From the NCBI GenBank assembly GCA_014529385.2, contig CM043944.1:62276248-62340247 (forward strand): a DNA stretch of 64,000 nt, written 5' to 3'. Positions 32,780-44,500 of this stretch are shown piece by piece. The translations under genes and the position numbers were made by a program. The notes beneath the pieces were generated by a model. The model did no database searches, was not told where the DNA came from, and was given only the letters and a program-made list of their open reading frames with translations. Position 1 is the stretch's first letter. Every line of letters starts with the position of its first letter. The stretch is from Adiantum capillus-veneris. Its lineage: Eukaryota > Streptophyta > Polypodiopsida > Polypodiales > Pteridaceae.

Positions 32780-34600
32780 CACGAGATGATTGTGCATCTT
32801 GAGCATGCCGCAGATGGCGAGCCATTACAATTGGGTCGCCTTCCGGGTCAGCTCAAGGAGCATTTTATACCACGGTCCACCGCAGTACCTTGATCGATTG
32901 AAAGTGGAATGGCTAGATCTCAAGCAAAATGGGACTCTTTTTATATCTTTTTCTAATCGTGTTTTGCGAATTGGTGTTCAATTGCGTAAGTTAGTTGAGA
33001 AGCGTAAGGAGGCCTTTCTCTTTGTTTAGACGAGTATATCAAATTCGACATGAGCGTTTTCTGCCCTACCGACTACAATGACGCTGTGAGGATCGCTTTC
33101 GAGCAAGAAATGAAGCACAACAAAGGTACGCAGAGAAGAACAAAGCACCTTCATGTACCCCGCAGAATCCTTAGAACAAAAAGAATGGTAAGAAGTTAGA
33201 ACAATGATAATTCTACTTCTTCTTCTTCTCAATCTTCCACTACATCTAAAGCATATAACTCTTCACCTAAGAGTGATAATAAAGGAAAGGCTAAAACTCA
33301 GGAAACCCCTAAGTGAACACCTGATGAAACATCTGCCCAAGGAATAGTTGGAGGTTGGTCAAGTCTTGAAGAAAGACCCGAGTATGGAAAAGAAGTTTAA
33401 GTATCACACTAAAGGTCACATGAAAAGAGATTGTCCCAAGGTATCACCTAACAAAGAATCTACAAAATCCACATCTTTGCTGGTGTCATAAATGACCAAA
33501 GTAATGTGTCCCAACTTTCCATGATCATCTTGATGAATCTCTCCTCAAGTGTTATGGTTATGTGAATGGTCAATGCATTGTGATCTTGTTTGATTATGGT
33601 AGTATGTACTATGCATGATATGATTAGCGATTCCCTTGTGAAGAGTGCACACTTAGTAGCTATTCCAGTGGTACCCATTGCGGATTCTGGATTTGCTCCC
33701 CGTATTTACTCTTCAACCACGCATGAATGTCCTAGTGTGCAAGTCTTAGTTTAGGATGTAGCTTTTTGTCATAAGTTTGTTGTGTCTCCTCTCTCTGGTT
33801 GTGATATGATTTTGTAGGTATTAAGTGGTTTTGTGAGCTTTATCCACAAGTTAATTGAAACCAATGCGCTCACTCTCTCTTTCGAGGATGTCTCTCTCAT
33901 GGTCATTCGCGGTGAGATGGGCATTTCTTTACCACTAATCTCTGACTCTCATGTGTTGAATGGGAATAAGACTCTCAATCCAATTGCATTTCTCAGTATA
34001 AAATTAAACAATTCCAAAAAGAATCAGTCAGTGCGCGGTAAGGAACCTCTCTCTGTCATTCATTCTCTGAAGCATGAGAAGCATTTTTTATTATGGTAGA
34101 GAATTAATTGTTCGTGTTGATCATCAAGCCCTTAAGTGGCTCTAGTCTCTGCCTTGTGCACATTGGAGTAACCGTGAAGGTAGGTGGTGGTTTGGTTGAT
34201 CATGTTCTTAGTAAAGCTAACCCAATTGCAGATGCGTTCCATCGTGAAGGACATATCTTGGCTCGTGAATGGAGGGCCATAGTACCCATTTGGAAAGTAA
34301 GGATGAAAAATCAGTATGCAGATTCCGAGTATCTTATTTGTGATGATCTCTTGTACATTCGTTGCTGTCTTTGTGTGTTACCTTCTCATAGGAAGGCCAT
34401 ATTGTACAATGCACATGATTCTCTCACGGGTGGTCATAGAAGCATGAATACCACTTTAGGAAAGTAGAAAATTTGCATTCAAGGAGTACACAATGTTTCC
34501 TATTGTAGATCGTGTCAATAAGTTTTGCATGCTCATTCCTTGGCAGGACACAATCAACCCAAGATTTAGCACGATTGTCCATTAGTATTTTCTTTCTGGT
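32780..34600 (+). pseudogene. Gypsy relic E: gag, protease, RNase H and integrase pieces
   Basis: 32861-33130 matches C1 gag closely (PPQYLDRLKVEWLDLKQNG, FSNRVLRIGVQLRK). A degenerate knuckle (KYHTKGHMKRDCPK), a protease piece (IVILFDYGSMY, near 33575) and SPLSGCDMIL (near 33790) follow. Reverse transcriptase is missing. RNase H remains as KEPLSVIHSLK, IVRVDHQALKWL and PIADAFHRE. The integrase N-terminus follows (NAHDSLTGGHRSMNTTL, then CRSCQ). Stops occur in every segment. E keeps the integrase region that is only barely visible in C1 and C2, so it is probably closer to the autonomous relative of family C. Confidence 0.65.
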
Positions 34601-35395
34601 CTGCATTGTCAATTGTTTTAGGCAGAAAGAGATGTACTCTAGAGTGTGAGTCCTTGAAGCACTGTTTCTAGGTTTGTCTACCTGAGCAACCAGTGTGGAT
34701 GGCAGTTTGTTGTTTGTTGATTAGAGTGGGCATCCATGAAGGGTTCGTGATGTGGGGCAGTTGCATGGCTTCACACACCTTTTTTTTTTCAGGCCTTGCT
34801 GTTAGAACCGGTCTTCATGCTTACTTCCTTAGGATATATACTGGGCACCAATTGGATTTTGCTAGCGGGACACAGTTTTCGCCACGATATGCAGCATCAC
34901 GCTTTGGAACATGTGGAAGGCTTGATGTGCCGACATTTTGGGCTCACAGTCCTCTCCCTACGTCCACCATTTTGACAGCCATTTGGATTGAGCTGCTGGA
35001 TACTCTTTGCAATCAATGGGATTCTTTAGCTGGCTCATCCAAGGTAGTGGATGCGTCTTTCTTCACACATGGGTAGAGCGTTAGTTGTTTTCAGTCAGGA
35101 TCATGCCCCAATCACATGGTATTATGCACCTTCCCAATGGTTCCTTTTACACTCATCGTACATACCACCTTGATGTCAACATAGCTTACACATTGTTACC
35201 TCATATGTGTGTGTGGCGGTGTATGCCTAGCTATAGGATATATCACACCCCCACAATGGTTCATTTTACTTTCATCTTACAGACCACCCTGATGTTTACA
35301 TAGCCTACACATTGTCAGTCCTCTTTTGTACTTCCTGTGGGTGATAGGCCATTGAGCATCTCCCGAGGTCTCTTATGTACACACAATACAGCCCC

Positions 35396-35465
<70 letters not shown>

Positions 35466-35500
35466 TATATTGACATTTTTTGGATTTTATTTTTGGGTAG
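34601..35500. other. Sequence upstream of the first visible OS9 exon
   Basis: No supported exon. A frame at 34693-35076 (about 127 codons) has no recognised domain. 35115-35195 and 35238-35320 are a diverged tandem duplication (AATGGTTC, ATGT-AACATAGC, TACACATTGT shared). A (GA)n tract of about 31 units lies at 35399-35461, ending only 40 bp before the exon. If OS9 begins further upstream, this is intron. Confidence 0.45.
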
Positions 35501-35580
35501 CGCATTTGGGATTTGTACAAAGTCATCGAGATCCAAGATTCAAAATAGAATATCACCCTCCAGGGTCAAGTATTCCAAAG
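35501..35580 (+). CDS. OS9: OS9 exon 2 (first exon found)
   Basis: Acceptor TTTTGGGTAG, donor GTGCGC. It begins with the last two bases of a codon (CG, probably Ala) and reads HLGFVQSHRDPRFKIEYH and PPGSSIPK. This matches the conserved segment after the signal peptide in plant OS-9 (…AHL-GTFSR-REPKYKIEF). The preceding exon must end one base into a codon. Confidence 0.85.
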
Positions 35581-38500
35581 GTGCGCTGTTTCTACCTATG
35601 TCATTTGGATACGTGGATGGTTATTTTGCATTATGGCATACAAAGGCGCTGATTTGTTGAAAAGTATCTTATTCTAGGTCAGCTATTTCTCTTTCTTTTC
35701 TCATGCAATGTGTAAAGGGACTTAGTCACTCAGTAAAAAGTTGAGCAGAAAGAAAAGATAGGTGAGTTTTGACCCACTGTATGAAAAAATGTAAGGAATT
35801 GCCAACTGCTTGTTTCAACTAAATTGAACATCAACAATGTTGACCGGTTCAATGTTCTCACTATTGTGCAGTTTCTTTTTAAAATATTATATTGGACGAG
35901 ACTGTTTGGCCTCCTAAAACAAGCCTTCTAGAGTTTTAGGTCTTCTCTTGTTGTAAATGAGTCTTCAGCTTGTTTATTTTGCAAGTTTTGTTCATTGTAG
36001 GATCCTCATCAAGAGACAATTGTAATGACTGATGGGGAAAAGAAGAAATATGAATGTGTTTTGCCCAGGCAAACAGAGCAGCAAAGTTATATGGATGAGC
36101 AGTCACAACAAAATAGCAGTGGTGTCACTTTGATGACAGATAGAAGAGTTACAAAGACACCAGATGATCTGCTTACTTCTTTGAAAGACCAATGTCTTGG
36201 CAGGGTGCAGCATCTTCATAAGATAAATACAGTCAACTTTCTAATGCTTATTATTGCTCATTAAGTTTTAACTTGCATTTTGCAGCATGAAGGGTGGTGG
36301 ACATATGAGTTTTGTTCTCATGGAAGACTGCGACAGATACATTTAGAAAAAAATAAGGTTTGTTTGATGGAAAGTTTGGATGCGAATTTAGGTTTAGCAA
36401 TGTTGCTGCATATTGATGTTGATTTCATTTTAGTATTCACCAAATCATGTCTAGGAGATTATGTTTTTAGCAACCATGACAATAGCATAAAAAAAGGGGG
36501 TTGGTGTACTCACCTTCTTGGACACTTGGTGGTGCATTGAGGTATGTCAAGCTACATGGCTTGGTCAGGGGAAGCTTTCAACTTCAAAAGAATTGGCAAT
36601 CAGGATGAACCTTTACCCTGTCAGCTTTCCCCTTCTCCGATTTTCTCGAAGTTGTCTTGACACAGAAGTGAAAGCTCATGAAACATAGCAATCAGTTCCC
36701 GTGTTATTTTTGAATTAGTTAGATGGTGAAATTTTGAATGTCGAAGGTGTGATGTAGTGGCTTTCATGTAAGCGAGAACTGCATGGTAAATCAGTAAGGT
36801 AGTCTAAGGAGTCAGCTTGAGGGTGAATTATACTTTGTTCTACACATGCGGCTATGCATGTGAACTTCTCATGTGTAAAGCAGTCACTCATTGCCCTATA
36901 CCAGGAGTTGATATGGATACTGTCCCACCTCGTCTATCAGGCTCGTTTTCCTCTGGATTAAACCCTGTTGGATGGAAGACCAAACCCATCACACACAACA
37001 CAAAAACACATGTAATCAAATCAAGTTCACACCATTTTTTATCGTGCTTCACAAGAAAAGCTTATTGTTTGATGCTAGTTAGGGAGACAATATTATGAGA
37101 CAGTGCATTATGAAGAACATTTGATGTCCAAGAGATATGATGACATTGTATGCAGATTTGTCCCAGTCCTTTTGGCCTCTAGTATTCTTTTTTCTTTCTT
37201 CATGTGAAACTGGTTTTGTGTCATCACATTTCTCCACTCTGTGTGCATTTTCATGCGTATACGTTTTAAGTTTCCATTTTTCTTGGTTTGGTTGTTTGGT
37301 AAGCAGGCTATTTGTATCACAATGGATAAGATTCTTTAGCAAAAGAAAAAACTAAGCAATTTCTTCTTAGAACGTGATGTTTTTTTGAAGTCAGTTTTGA
37401 TAATGTCTCTGGTATGTGTTTGTGTTTATCAATCCTCAGCTTGTCCAAGAGTTCGAACTTGGTTTCTACGATGCAGTTGCAACGGCAAATTTGCACCAAA
37501 ATTTGTCTAATGTTTCGTTGCAAAAGGATCATCGTTCAAGAAGTTCTGCTCAGCGGTGAGTTTATATTATTCTTTTTAGCTGTTCTAAGGGGTAGCTATT
37601 TTTGAGCATTCTTCCAATACTTCTATGTTTTCTTTTCAAAAACCTGTCATCATGAGTAATTAGTTTTCTCGTTCATTGACTTGCGCTTAGAGAGACTTGG
37701 TCAGGTTGAAGCACTAAAGTTGCGTTTTTTTCCGAGCATAAGAGGTCCCCCTGCCCTGTCAAGCACATTGGTGATAAATATGACACACAAATTAATCATA
37801 ACCCTAACTTAAGTCCCATCAGTCATATAAATGCTTAACTTCTTGGTTCTATCTTAGTATTTTGGATAGTCATATGATTGCTAGCTACTCTGTTCTATCT
37901 CAGTGCTTTTACTACTGTTTACTCTTACTTGACAAATGCTAGCCTTTACTATGGCTGAGTATGCCCATCACCTTTGGAGGGTGATAGAAGCTTAGTTTAT
38001 AGAGTACATTCAAAGCATGAATGACCTCTATACAAACGTGCGCCTACTCTTGGGCACTGACGACGTGTTGTTCAAGCTATACATGAATATCTTATTTTTC
38101 CTGTTTGAACAAGTAGCAAAGTTGAGGTCGCATATTGTCAAGTTTTGAACTTCGTGCTACTTTGGTTATATTTAGCCTCTTCTAGGTAGGTTCATAGTAG
38201 TTTTCATTTCTAGTATTTAGCTTACATTAGGATTTAAGAATTTGTTCCTTTAGAAGTTGTTGTGTGGAGTGTGATTTCTAGGATTAAGTCTTTGAGATGT
38301 CTTTCCTTGTTAGTTTAGAATTGAGTACTTGTTTCTAGGTTTAGTCAAGTAAGTTGCTTCTAACTTATTTTGCTAATGCTATAATAGGCTTGGACACTCC
38401 AAGCCAAGGATATATTGCAACACACGTGAGAACTGCAAATAACTGTGCAGTTTTATGCCTAGAGGCACTAGCCCCAAAGAGTGGCATCCCTTCTCGGTAT

Positions 38501-41500
38501 TGCTTTATTATTATCCTTCGCAATGTACAATGTGTGAGGGTCCTCCTTCTCTCATTGCTCCCAAGCTAATCTGAGGAGAAGTGAGGCCCTAGGCACAATT
38601 ATAAAGGCCCCTGGCTAAACTCAAAAGCAATTACATGAAAATCTTCACTTCTAAAAGGAATTGGACCAAAAACTGACGCTCCAAAAAGCTCAACACAAAT
38701 TGCGGAAATCTTTACAGCTTGCCACGTCAGCAGCGTGATTCGTGGAAATTTGTGAGGATTAATGGTGCTAATCCTATAATTAAGACTAAAACTTCATACT
38801 TAAGATCAAACTTGTTAGGAAATAAGACGTAGCTAAATAGATATTTGAGTAGATTACTTAATGGAGAGAGTTGGATTTCACACACAAGAAATTATAGAGT
38901 AGAGAGAGAGAGAGAGTACACACGATATACGTGGTTCACCCAATGTGGGCTACGTCTACGGGAAAGCAGCCACTCAATGGCTTTAGTACTTCAAAACAAG
39001 AAGTAGTTTTACAAAGGGATTATACCCTTAATAGAGCTCCCGCCTTGCTTCACTCTCACCACCTCACACTCACCTTGTTGCATCAACTTCCCACTATCAA
39101 ATGTGTGTAGAAATGGCCTCCTTTTATAGGCCAAAAGGGTTGCCCTCTCTCATGGGAGGCAGCCATGTATAGCCGCCCTTGAGTAGATAAGGCCAAATCG
39201 GACCCTCCAATCCGTCCATGTGTGGCCGCCCTTGAGAAGACAAGTCCGCTTTTGAATTCAGCCACCGTCGGCCACCGGCCATTAACTTCCACCATCGGCC
39301 ACCGGCCAACGGCCATTGACTACCGGCCACCGGCCAACCGACCGGTCGTTTTCCGACCACTTTCCAACCGTCGTCCGGCCATAATATTCCGGCAAAAAGG
39401 AATATTCCGGCGTGAAAATTTTGGTTTCCGGCGAGTGATTTTCCTTCACGTACGATGGCTTCTCCTCATAATAGGGGCCTTACAAATGTGCGTTTTTACC
39501 ACAGAAAATTACAAGGGATAAATCAAGCTCCATACTTAACAATCTCCCTCTTGGAGATTGATCTCCAAACCAAACCTGTGACTGCTTTCCATCCTGGCTT
39601 CTTATCCTTGAATGCCGATTGAAGATGAGCAAAAGCTAAACTTCTCCTTGTTGACCACCTTTGTAAACATATCTGCAGGATTTTCACTTGTATGCACCTT
39701 TCCTAGCTTTAGCTGTCCCTCTTCCAAAAGAGTGCGGATGAAGTGATATCTCACCTCAATGTGCTTTGTCCTTGAATGAAAGGCTGAGTTCTTTGCAAGA
39801 TGGATAGCGCTTTGGCTATCACTATACAAGACACGATTGTCTTGTTTGAATCCAAGCTCTTCTAAGAATCTGTGAAGCCACAAAATTTCTTTGCTTGCCT
39901 CCGTCATTGCTACATACTCTGCTTCCGAAGTAGAAAGTGAAACCACTTTCTGCAGCTTTGAAGCCCAACTTACTGCTATGTCTCCAACCGTGAAGACATA
40001 GCCAATAGTGCTTCTTCGAGTATCTTTGTCACCTGCCATATCTGCATCAACATACCCTTCTAGAAAAACATCAGTTCCTCCAAAATACAAAGCATTTGTT
40101 GTTGTCCCTTTTAGATACCTATCCACAGCTTGCTAGTACTCTTTACCTGGGTTGTCCATGAACCTACTTACAACTCCCACTGCATGTGCAATGTCTGGCC
40201 TTGTCCAGACCATAGCATACATAAGAGAACCTACCGCTGTAACATATGGAACTTTAGACATATAGGCTATCTCCTCTTGTGTCTTTGGACACATATTCTT
40301 CGTTAGTTCGTTAGTTTAAAGTGACCAGCCAAAGGTGTAGAAACCGGTTTTGCATTTTGCATTGCAAACCTTTCTAGTACCTTCTTGATGTAATCCTCTT
40401 GAGATAGCTTTATTGTCTTCTTCGTCCTGTCCCTTGATATTTTCATACCAAGTATCCTCTTTGCAGCACCTAAATCTTTCATTGAAAAAGATTTAGATAG
40501 CTCCTCTTTTAGGTCTTTGATGTCCTGCATGTTAGCACTTGCAATCAGCATGTCATCAACATACAACATTAGGATGATGAACTTCCCATCTCCCAAATTC
40601 TTCGTGTAGACGCAGTGATCCGAGTTGCATCTTGTGAATCCATGATCCAATATCCATCGATCAAACTTCAAGTACCATTGTCTTGATGCTTGCTTTAAAC
40701 CATACAAGCTCTTCTTTAATCTGCAAACCATTTTCTCCTTACCTTTTACTTCATACCCCTTTGGTTGAAGCATGTAGATTTTCTCCTCTGTCACCGTGAG
40801 GGAATGCCGTATTTACATCCATTTGCTTGAGATTTAGATCATGAGCAGCCACAAGGCTTAAGACAAGCGTAATTGAGTTCATTTTTACAACAAGAGAAAA
40901 TATTTCATTGAAGTCAATACCTTTGTTTTGAGAAAACCCTTTTACCACAAGCCTAAACTTGTACCTTTTCTTCCCACCTTTTTCCTTCAGCTTGTAAACC
41001 CATTTGTTTTGAAGTGTCCGCTTACCTTTAGGCAACTTAACCAACTCCCATGTTTGGTTGCGATGTAGTGAGTCCATCTCCACTTGTATGCTCTTCCTCC
41101 ATTCTTCTTTGGATTCGTGTTGCATAGCTTCTTCGTATGATTCCGACTCTCCATAATCTGAGATCAAGAGATGGTTGAAGGAAGGAACAAACCTTTCTGG
41201 GGGTCTACTTGCTCTTGTAGATCTTCGGGGAATAGATCAAAAGCTTGGCTGCAATATTCGCCTCAACCATCTTCATTTCCTGATTTTTGAAATTTTACCC
41301 TCTTTTGTTTACCATAAACACAATCTTCACAGAACTCTAAGTCCACTTCTTTCAAACCTGGTAGAAGCTTCTTTGTTTGAAGGATTTGCATTCCTTTGGC
41401 ACTCATATGCCCAAGCCGGTAGTGCCACACTGCACTTTCAACTTCTGTAGTTGTTGCACAAGCTGAAGGTTGCGTGCTGATAGTACACAAGTGTACCGAC

Positions 41501-44500
41501 CTTTTCTCCCTTGGCAACCACCAAAAATCCCTTTGAGATCTTCCACCGTTTGTTTCCGAATGCAATGTTGTGACCTTCATCGTCCAATTGTTCTGTAGAG
41601 ATCAAATTTTTCCGAAGAGAAGGAACATGCCTAACATCTTTAAGCTTCCATTCATTTCCGTTAGCAGTTTTGACAGAAACTGTACCTTTGCCGACAATCT
41701 CACAAGCTTCATCATCTCCCAAGTATACATACCCAAAATCACCTTTGGTGTAATCTTGGAAATGTTGCTTGTGTGGTGTCGCATGGAATGAAGCCCCGGA
41801 ATCTACTATCTAGGAATTAGACACATTATCTAATGAGAGAATTAGAGTATCTTGCTCTACTTTACCTGTCACATTGGCCTCCAATGTTGGCTTGGTGTCT
41901 TGAGACTCTGTCCCCTTCTTCTTCTTGGACCAGCAATCCTTCTTGACATGGCCCTTCTTGCCGCAGTTCCAACATTCAAGAACTGACTTTGTGCGTGACT
42001 TGCTCCGCCTTGAGCGATCACGACCCTTTTGGTTTTTGAACCTCTCCTTAGGCCTTCCTCTTGTTTCCACTGACAGTGCAACACTTGATGATTCTCCTGT
42101 GCTTCTCCTTCGTATTTCCTCGCTTAGGAGAACACCCACAACATCATCAAACTTAAGAGTATTTGTGCCAGAAATAGAATTACTTATAGCCATCACAAGG
42201 CTGTTCCAACTATCCGGTAGAGATGATAGTATAAGGAGAGCTCTCAGTTCGTCATCGAGATTGATTTTCACCGATCGAAGTTGACTTATGTTTGTGTTAA
42301 AGTCATTTAGGTGTTCTGCAAGTGAACCATTCTCTGCCATCTTTAGATTGAAAAGGCGCTTCATAAGAAATATCTTATTGAATGCCGATGGTTTCTCGTA
42401 GAAGTCGTTAAGTGACTTCATCAAGTCCTCCGTGATCTTCATCTCCGAAACATTGAAGGCCACCGTTGACGCCAAGCTTAACCTGATTGTTCACAGTGCC
42501 TTTCGATCAAGGACAATCCATGCTTCATCTGCCATTGTTGCGGGCTTCTTTGCAAGACCGCCTAGTAGCAAATAGAGGTCCTTTTGGTAGAGAGAGTCTT
42601 CAATCTGTATCTTCCAATGTTGGTAGTTTTTGCTGTTAAACTTCTCAATCTTGAGCTTCCCTTCCTCCGCCATAACTCCCACTCAATTCAAGGAATCCTT
42701 TCCTTGAGATACTTTAGCTACGAGCAAACCTTGCTCTGATACCAGTTGTTAGGAAATAAGACGTAGCTAAATAGATATTTGAGTAGATTACTTAAAGGAG
42801 AGAGTTAGATTTCACACACAAGAGATTATAGAGTAGAGAGAGAGAGAGAGTACACACGATATACGTGGTTCACCCAATGTGGGCTATGTCCACGGGAAAG
42901 CAGCCACTCAATGGCTTTAGTACTTCAAAACAAGAAGTAGTTTACAAAGGGATTATACCCGCTCCCGCCTTGCTTCACTCTCACCACCTCACACTCACCT
43001 TGTTGCATCAACTTCACACTATCAAATGTGTGTAGGAATAGCCTCCTTTTATAGGCCAAAAGGGCTACCCTCTCTCATGAGAGGCAGCCATGTGTAGCCG
43101 TCCTTGTGTAGATAAGTTCAAATCGGACCTTCCAATCCGCCCATGTGTGGCCGTCCTTGAGAAGACAAGTCCGCTTTTGAATTCGGCCACCGGCCACCAG
43201 CCATTAACTTCCACCACCGGCCACCGGCCATTGACAACCGGCCAACCGATCGGTCATTTTCCAACCACTTTCCAACCGTCGTCCGGCCATAATATTCCAG
43301 TAAAAAAGAATATTCCGGCATGAAAATTTTGGTTTCCGGCGAGTGATTTTTTATTTCCGGTGAGTGATTTTCCTTTACACACGATGGCTTCTCCTCATAA
43401 TGGGAGCCTTACAAATGTGCATTTTTACCACAGAAAATTACAAAGGGGTAAATCAGGATCCATACTTAACAAAACTAAGACTCAAAAGATTGAATGTGTG
43501 TTTGATTGATTGAATGAATGCCTGAAAATTGAGTACAATAGGCTCCTTATATAGGAGACGAAGAGGCACAAATGAAAAGACACGTCTCATGGTGAAGAGA
43601 CATGACTTTAGACGTAAAGACACACAAGAGTTGCAAGCATTTGCGAAGAGTCGCAACTATAGAGCGAAGGGGTGTGACCAGTCGTCGAAGGAGTGTGGCT
43701 TTTGGCGAAGAGGCATGTCTCTTGAGTGAAAGGTCGTGACCATCCAATTGTAGGGGTCCTCCTTGGCATGGCACTTTGCGTATCTGCAACTAGGAGTAGA
43801 TGTAATACTGTAACATAGTCACAATCATGACATTCCCTCCCATTTAAAATGAGAGCCTCGGTTAAAGGAACGACTTATGATGTTGATAGAACTTTGGAAA
43901 AGCATTGAATCTGTGAAAATCTTCAGTCTTTGAGTTATCTGAAACCTTTGTTTTGAACCTTTGCTTCTTGCGAAACCTTTTTGCTTTGATTGCTAAATCC
44001 CATGTCATTGCATTATTGAAAGACTTTTAGAGGAATCTGGCATAATCAGGTAAACTATAACAAGAGATTGATCTTCAAAATCCTTCATGTGATGGAAGAC
44101 TTTTAGTTCAAAATCTTCCATTAACTGTGAAGTATTTGTGAAGAGGAAATCTTTTCAAGAAATTCTTTGAAGGGGTTAACTTCGTCTTTGCTAATCACTG
44201 GAGAGGATTTTGAATTGAGATTGCAATCTCTTCCAATAATGAATCCAAAAATTCTTCAGAATTGTCTTCAGAAATTGTCACTTTATGACTTGCAATTGGC
44301 ATATCACCATCCAGCAAAGAATCAAAGAAAGCATAATCATCTTCTGACTTAGAAATTATAGCTATGTTCTTATCTTTGTCTGGTAACGAAGTATCACTTG
44401 GAAAAACTTCTTGCTCAAAGTTGTGTGAGTAGTGGGTGCAGGTCTACAACTTTAATGGAAAGCTTGCCTTCTCCTCTATCTCATGTAGCACGATGATTTG

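Larger units (their letters stand above)
38813..43471 (-). mobile_element. Ty1/copia element, nearly intact structure, defective
   Basis: 4,659 bp on the - strand with 5' LTR 43471-42747, primer site just inside it, gag-pol, purine tract (AAGAGGGAGA) and 3' LTR 39541-38813. LTRs are 725 and 729 bp and match at roughly 94% by eye. The perfect target duplication AAACT lies at 38808-38812 and 43472-43476. It is inserted in the 3' LTR of F. The integrase core is deleted and several frames are broken, so this copy cannot move by itself. Confidence 0.93.

Noticed and set aside
34693-35076. 127-codon frame upstream of OS9
   Set aside because: No signal peptide, no similarity to OS-9 N-termini and no recognised domain.
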